From NCBI GenBank assembly GCA_016719575.1, contig JADJYV010000002.1, forward strand, positions 62,001-126,000: DNA of 64,000 nucleotides, read 5' to 3'. Source of the DNA: Pseudobdellovibrionaceae bacterium. Lineage in GTDB: Bacteria > Bdellovibrionota > Bdellovibrionia > Bdellovibrionales > Bdellovibrionaceae. The notes under the pieces were generated by a model. That model was given only the letters and a program-made list of their open reading frames with translations. It was not told the origin of the DNA and did not search any database. Below, piece after piece: positions 62,477 to 64,000 of this stretch (position 1 is its first letter; each line of letters begins with the position of its first letter). The position numbers were made by a program, and so were the translations under genes.

Positions 62477-63886
62477 ATGAAATCCCGTATACTAGTTGTT
62501 GATGACGAAGAGTCGATTCGCGAATTCCTTGAGATCATGTTAAAAAAGGAAGGCTATGATATTACCTTGGCCGAAGATGGTCAAAAGGCAAAAGAATTGC
62601 TCGGCAAAAAAACATTCGACATGATCATTTCAGATTTGCAGATGCCGCATGTCACGGGGATTGAACTTTTAAAGCATGTAAAAGAGACTTCGCCTGAGAT
62701 TGTTTTTATGATGATAACGGCCTTCGGAACAGCAGAGACAGCTGTCGAAGCAATGAAGATGGGGGCGTATGACTACATCACGAAGCCCTTTAAGATTGAT
62801 GAAGTGCGACTCAACATTCAAAACGCCCTGCGTTCACGCAATTTAGAGGTTGAGAATCGCTCTTTAAAAAAAGAGCTTGTCAAAGAGAACAGTTTTCAAA
62901 ATATGGTCGGAAATTCCCAGGCCATGCATCAAATTTTTGATCTTGTTAAGCGCGTCTCCCAAACCCCCACAAATATTTTGATCACAGGTGAATCTGGTAC
63001 GGGTAAAGAAGTTATTGCCAAGGCAATTCATTACAATGGCCCTTTGAAAGATCGTCCGTTTGTGACTGTGAATTGTGGTGCCATTCCTGAGAACTTAATG
63101 GAATCAGAGATGTTCGGACATAAAAAAGGATCTTTTACTGGCGCGGTCACTGACAAGTCCGGCCTTTTTGAGGTTGCTGATACAGGGACTTTGTTTTTAG
63201 ACGAAGTCGGCGAATTGCCTCTATCTATTCAGGTAAAACTTTTACGCGCGATTCAAGAGAGAGTCATTCGCCGCGTGGGTGCTACAGATGACAATAAAGT
63301 TGAAGTTCGAATCATTGCGGCAACCAATAGAAATCTTGAAGAGATGGTTGCAAAAGGAACCTTCCGTCAAGATTTGTTTTATCGCTTGAATGTCATCAAT
63401 ATTAAGTCACCTTCGTTGCGAGATCGTCGAGATGATGTTCCGCTTCTAGCGAATCACTTTTTAAAGAAATACAACGAGCGACTGAGTAAAAACATTGGTG
63501 GCATTTCTGCAGAGGCAATGGAGATTCTAAAAAAATACGACTATCCAGGTAATGTCCGCGAACTTGAAAATCTCATCGAGCGGACTGTCGCACTTGAGGG
63601 GGGGGCAATGATATTACCAGAGAGTTTGCCGCCGATGGTAAACACTTCGAGTGGTCGTAAAATGGCCTCCTCTAACGAAATTGAGATCGGCGATGATGGG
63701 GTTGATCTTGATAAGGTCATGGGACAAATTGAAAAAGAGCTATTAATCAAAGCCATACATTCTGCCGGCGGTATCAAAAAACGAGCGGCGAAACTTCTTC
63801 ATATTTCATTCCGCTCAATGCGATATCGAATTGAAAAGTATAATCTTGGCATCATCGGTGACGATGAACTTTCGGACGAAGAATAA
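62477..63886 (+). CDS. pilR: PilR-like sigma-54 response regulator
   Basis: 469 residues: receiver with Asp 53 (IISDLQMPHVTG), AAA+ with GESGTGKE and a GSFTGA loop in place of GAFTGA, and Fis-type HTH (GGIKKRAAKLLHISFRSM). It should activate pilin transcription from a sigma-54 promoter with PilS. Atypical Ser in the loop is seen in other family members. Confidence 0.88.
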   Translation: MKSRILVVDDEESIREFLEIMLKKEGYDITLAEDGQKAKELLGKKTFDMIISDLQMPHVTGIELLKHVKETSPEIVFMMITAFGTAETAVEAMKMGAYDYITKPFKIDEVRLNIQNALRSRNLEVENRSLKKELVKENSFQNMVGNSQAMHQIFDLVKRVSQTPTNILITGESGTGKEVIAKAIHYNGPLKDRPFVTVNCGAIPENLMESEMFGHKKGSFTGAVTDKSGLFEVADTGTLFLDEVGELPLSIQVKLLRAIQERVIRRVGATDDNKVEVRIIAATNRNLEEMVAKGTFRQDLFYRLNVINIKSPSLRDRRDDVPLLANHFLKKYNERLSKNIGGISAEAMEILKKYDYPGNVRELENLIERTVALEGGAMILPESLPPMVNTSSGRKMASSNEIEIGDDGVDLDKVMGQIEKELLIKAIHSAGGIKKRAAKLLHISFRSMRYRIEKYNLGIIGDDELSDEE

Positions 63887-63889
63887 TTT

Positions 63890-64000
63890 CTATTTCGAGG
63901 CCATTTCTTTTTTGGCCTCGGAAGTGAAGCGGTAAGTATATTCAATGTGAGACGCTTTTCTGACGCTGTCACCAGACTCACTAAAGTTTAATTCTGCAAT
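63890..64000 (-). CDS. C-terminal end of an unidentified gene, cut by the window edge
   Basis: An open minus-strand frame enters from the right edge and stops at TAG 63890-63892. Its last 36 residues include SHIEYTYRFTSEAKKEMASK. It is convergent with pilR, 3 bp apart. The frame has no stop in the visible part, but 111 bp is short evidence. The inverted repeat CGAGGCC...GGCCTCG (63896-63920) lies within its end. Confidence 0.45.
   Translation of the reverse strand: MAELNFSESGDSVRKASHIEYTYRFTSEAKKEMASK

Noticed and set aside
63896..63920. CGAGGCC...GGCCTCG hairpin as pilR terminator
   Set aside because: No T-run follows on either strand, and it lies in an open minus-strand frame.

Overview
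The window reads as a chromosome segment from a Gram-negative, gliding or predatory deltaproteobacterium-like organism, most likely in or near Bdellovibrionota. The reasons are gene content: a complete outer-membrane/lipid A block, an Agl-Glt-like gliding machine, a type IV pilus operon, and a giant phage-tail-fibre-like exported protein of the kind Bdellovibrio uses on prey. The assignment is an inference from gene content; no 16S gene is present and no database search was possible.

Layout. (1) 1-2200 is a small accessory patch: a free-standing GIY-YIG/NUMOD homing-endonuclease-like gene and a DUF1643 gene, next to the 3' end of tRNA-Glu. A 29-bp direct repeat there copies the tRNA 3' end. 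(2) 2187-6044, minus strand: a class V aminotransferase, a SerA-like dehydrogenase, purA, tRNA-Lys and tRNA-Glu. (3) 6108-10054: lptE, holA, a PilZ protein, rpsT and murJ. (4) 10026-10917: two and a half tandem copies of a ~355-bp unit. Each carries a terminator-like hairpin and, on the minus strand, the start of a tiny hydrophobic-tailed ORF whose ribosome binding site sits in a hairpin loop. The unit also contains the last codons of murJ. This is the least explained part of the window. (5) 10992-14261: an exported mosaic fibre protein of about 1089 residues. (6) 14453-16737: a secreted protein, a nitronate-monooxygenase-like flavoprotein and a DUF4442 protein.

(7) 16788-29382, minus strand: a ten-gene cluster resembling the Myxococcus Agl-Glt gliding motor. 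It has a VWA lipoprotein (CglB-like), a GYF-PilZ protein, a TolQ/ExbB subunit, two ExbD/TolR subunits (one without the membrane aspartate), two large TPR proteins, a small exported protein, a GltG-like FHA-TM-TonB_C protein, an outer-membrane barrel and a coiled-coil protein. Together these look like an envelope-spanning, proton-driven complex with a c-di-GMP input. (8) 29662-37341: mazG, pgpH, ybeY, a MacB-like exporter and two small exported proteins.

(9) 37420-51629, plus strand: prfB with the classical +1 frameshift, then lolC/E, lolD, bamA, skp, lpxA, a GnnA-like oxidoreductase, lpxB, lpxK, an LpxL-like acyltransferase, a DUF3108 lipoprotein and two GT9 heptosyltransferase-like proteins. 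This is an envelope-biogenesis block. The GnnA-like gene points to a 2,3-diamino-glucose lipid A. (10) 51668-54954: an NtrC-type regulator with a CHASE2 sensor kinase. (11) 55012-63886: ribF, an AroE-like Rossmann protein, then pilB, a PilT-like protein with wrecked Walker motifs, pilC, pilS and pilR. A gene on the minus strand runs off the right edge.
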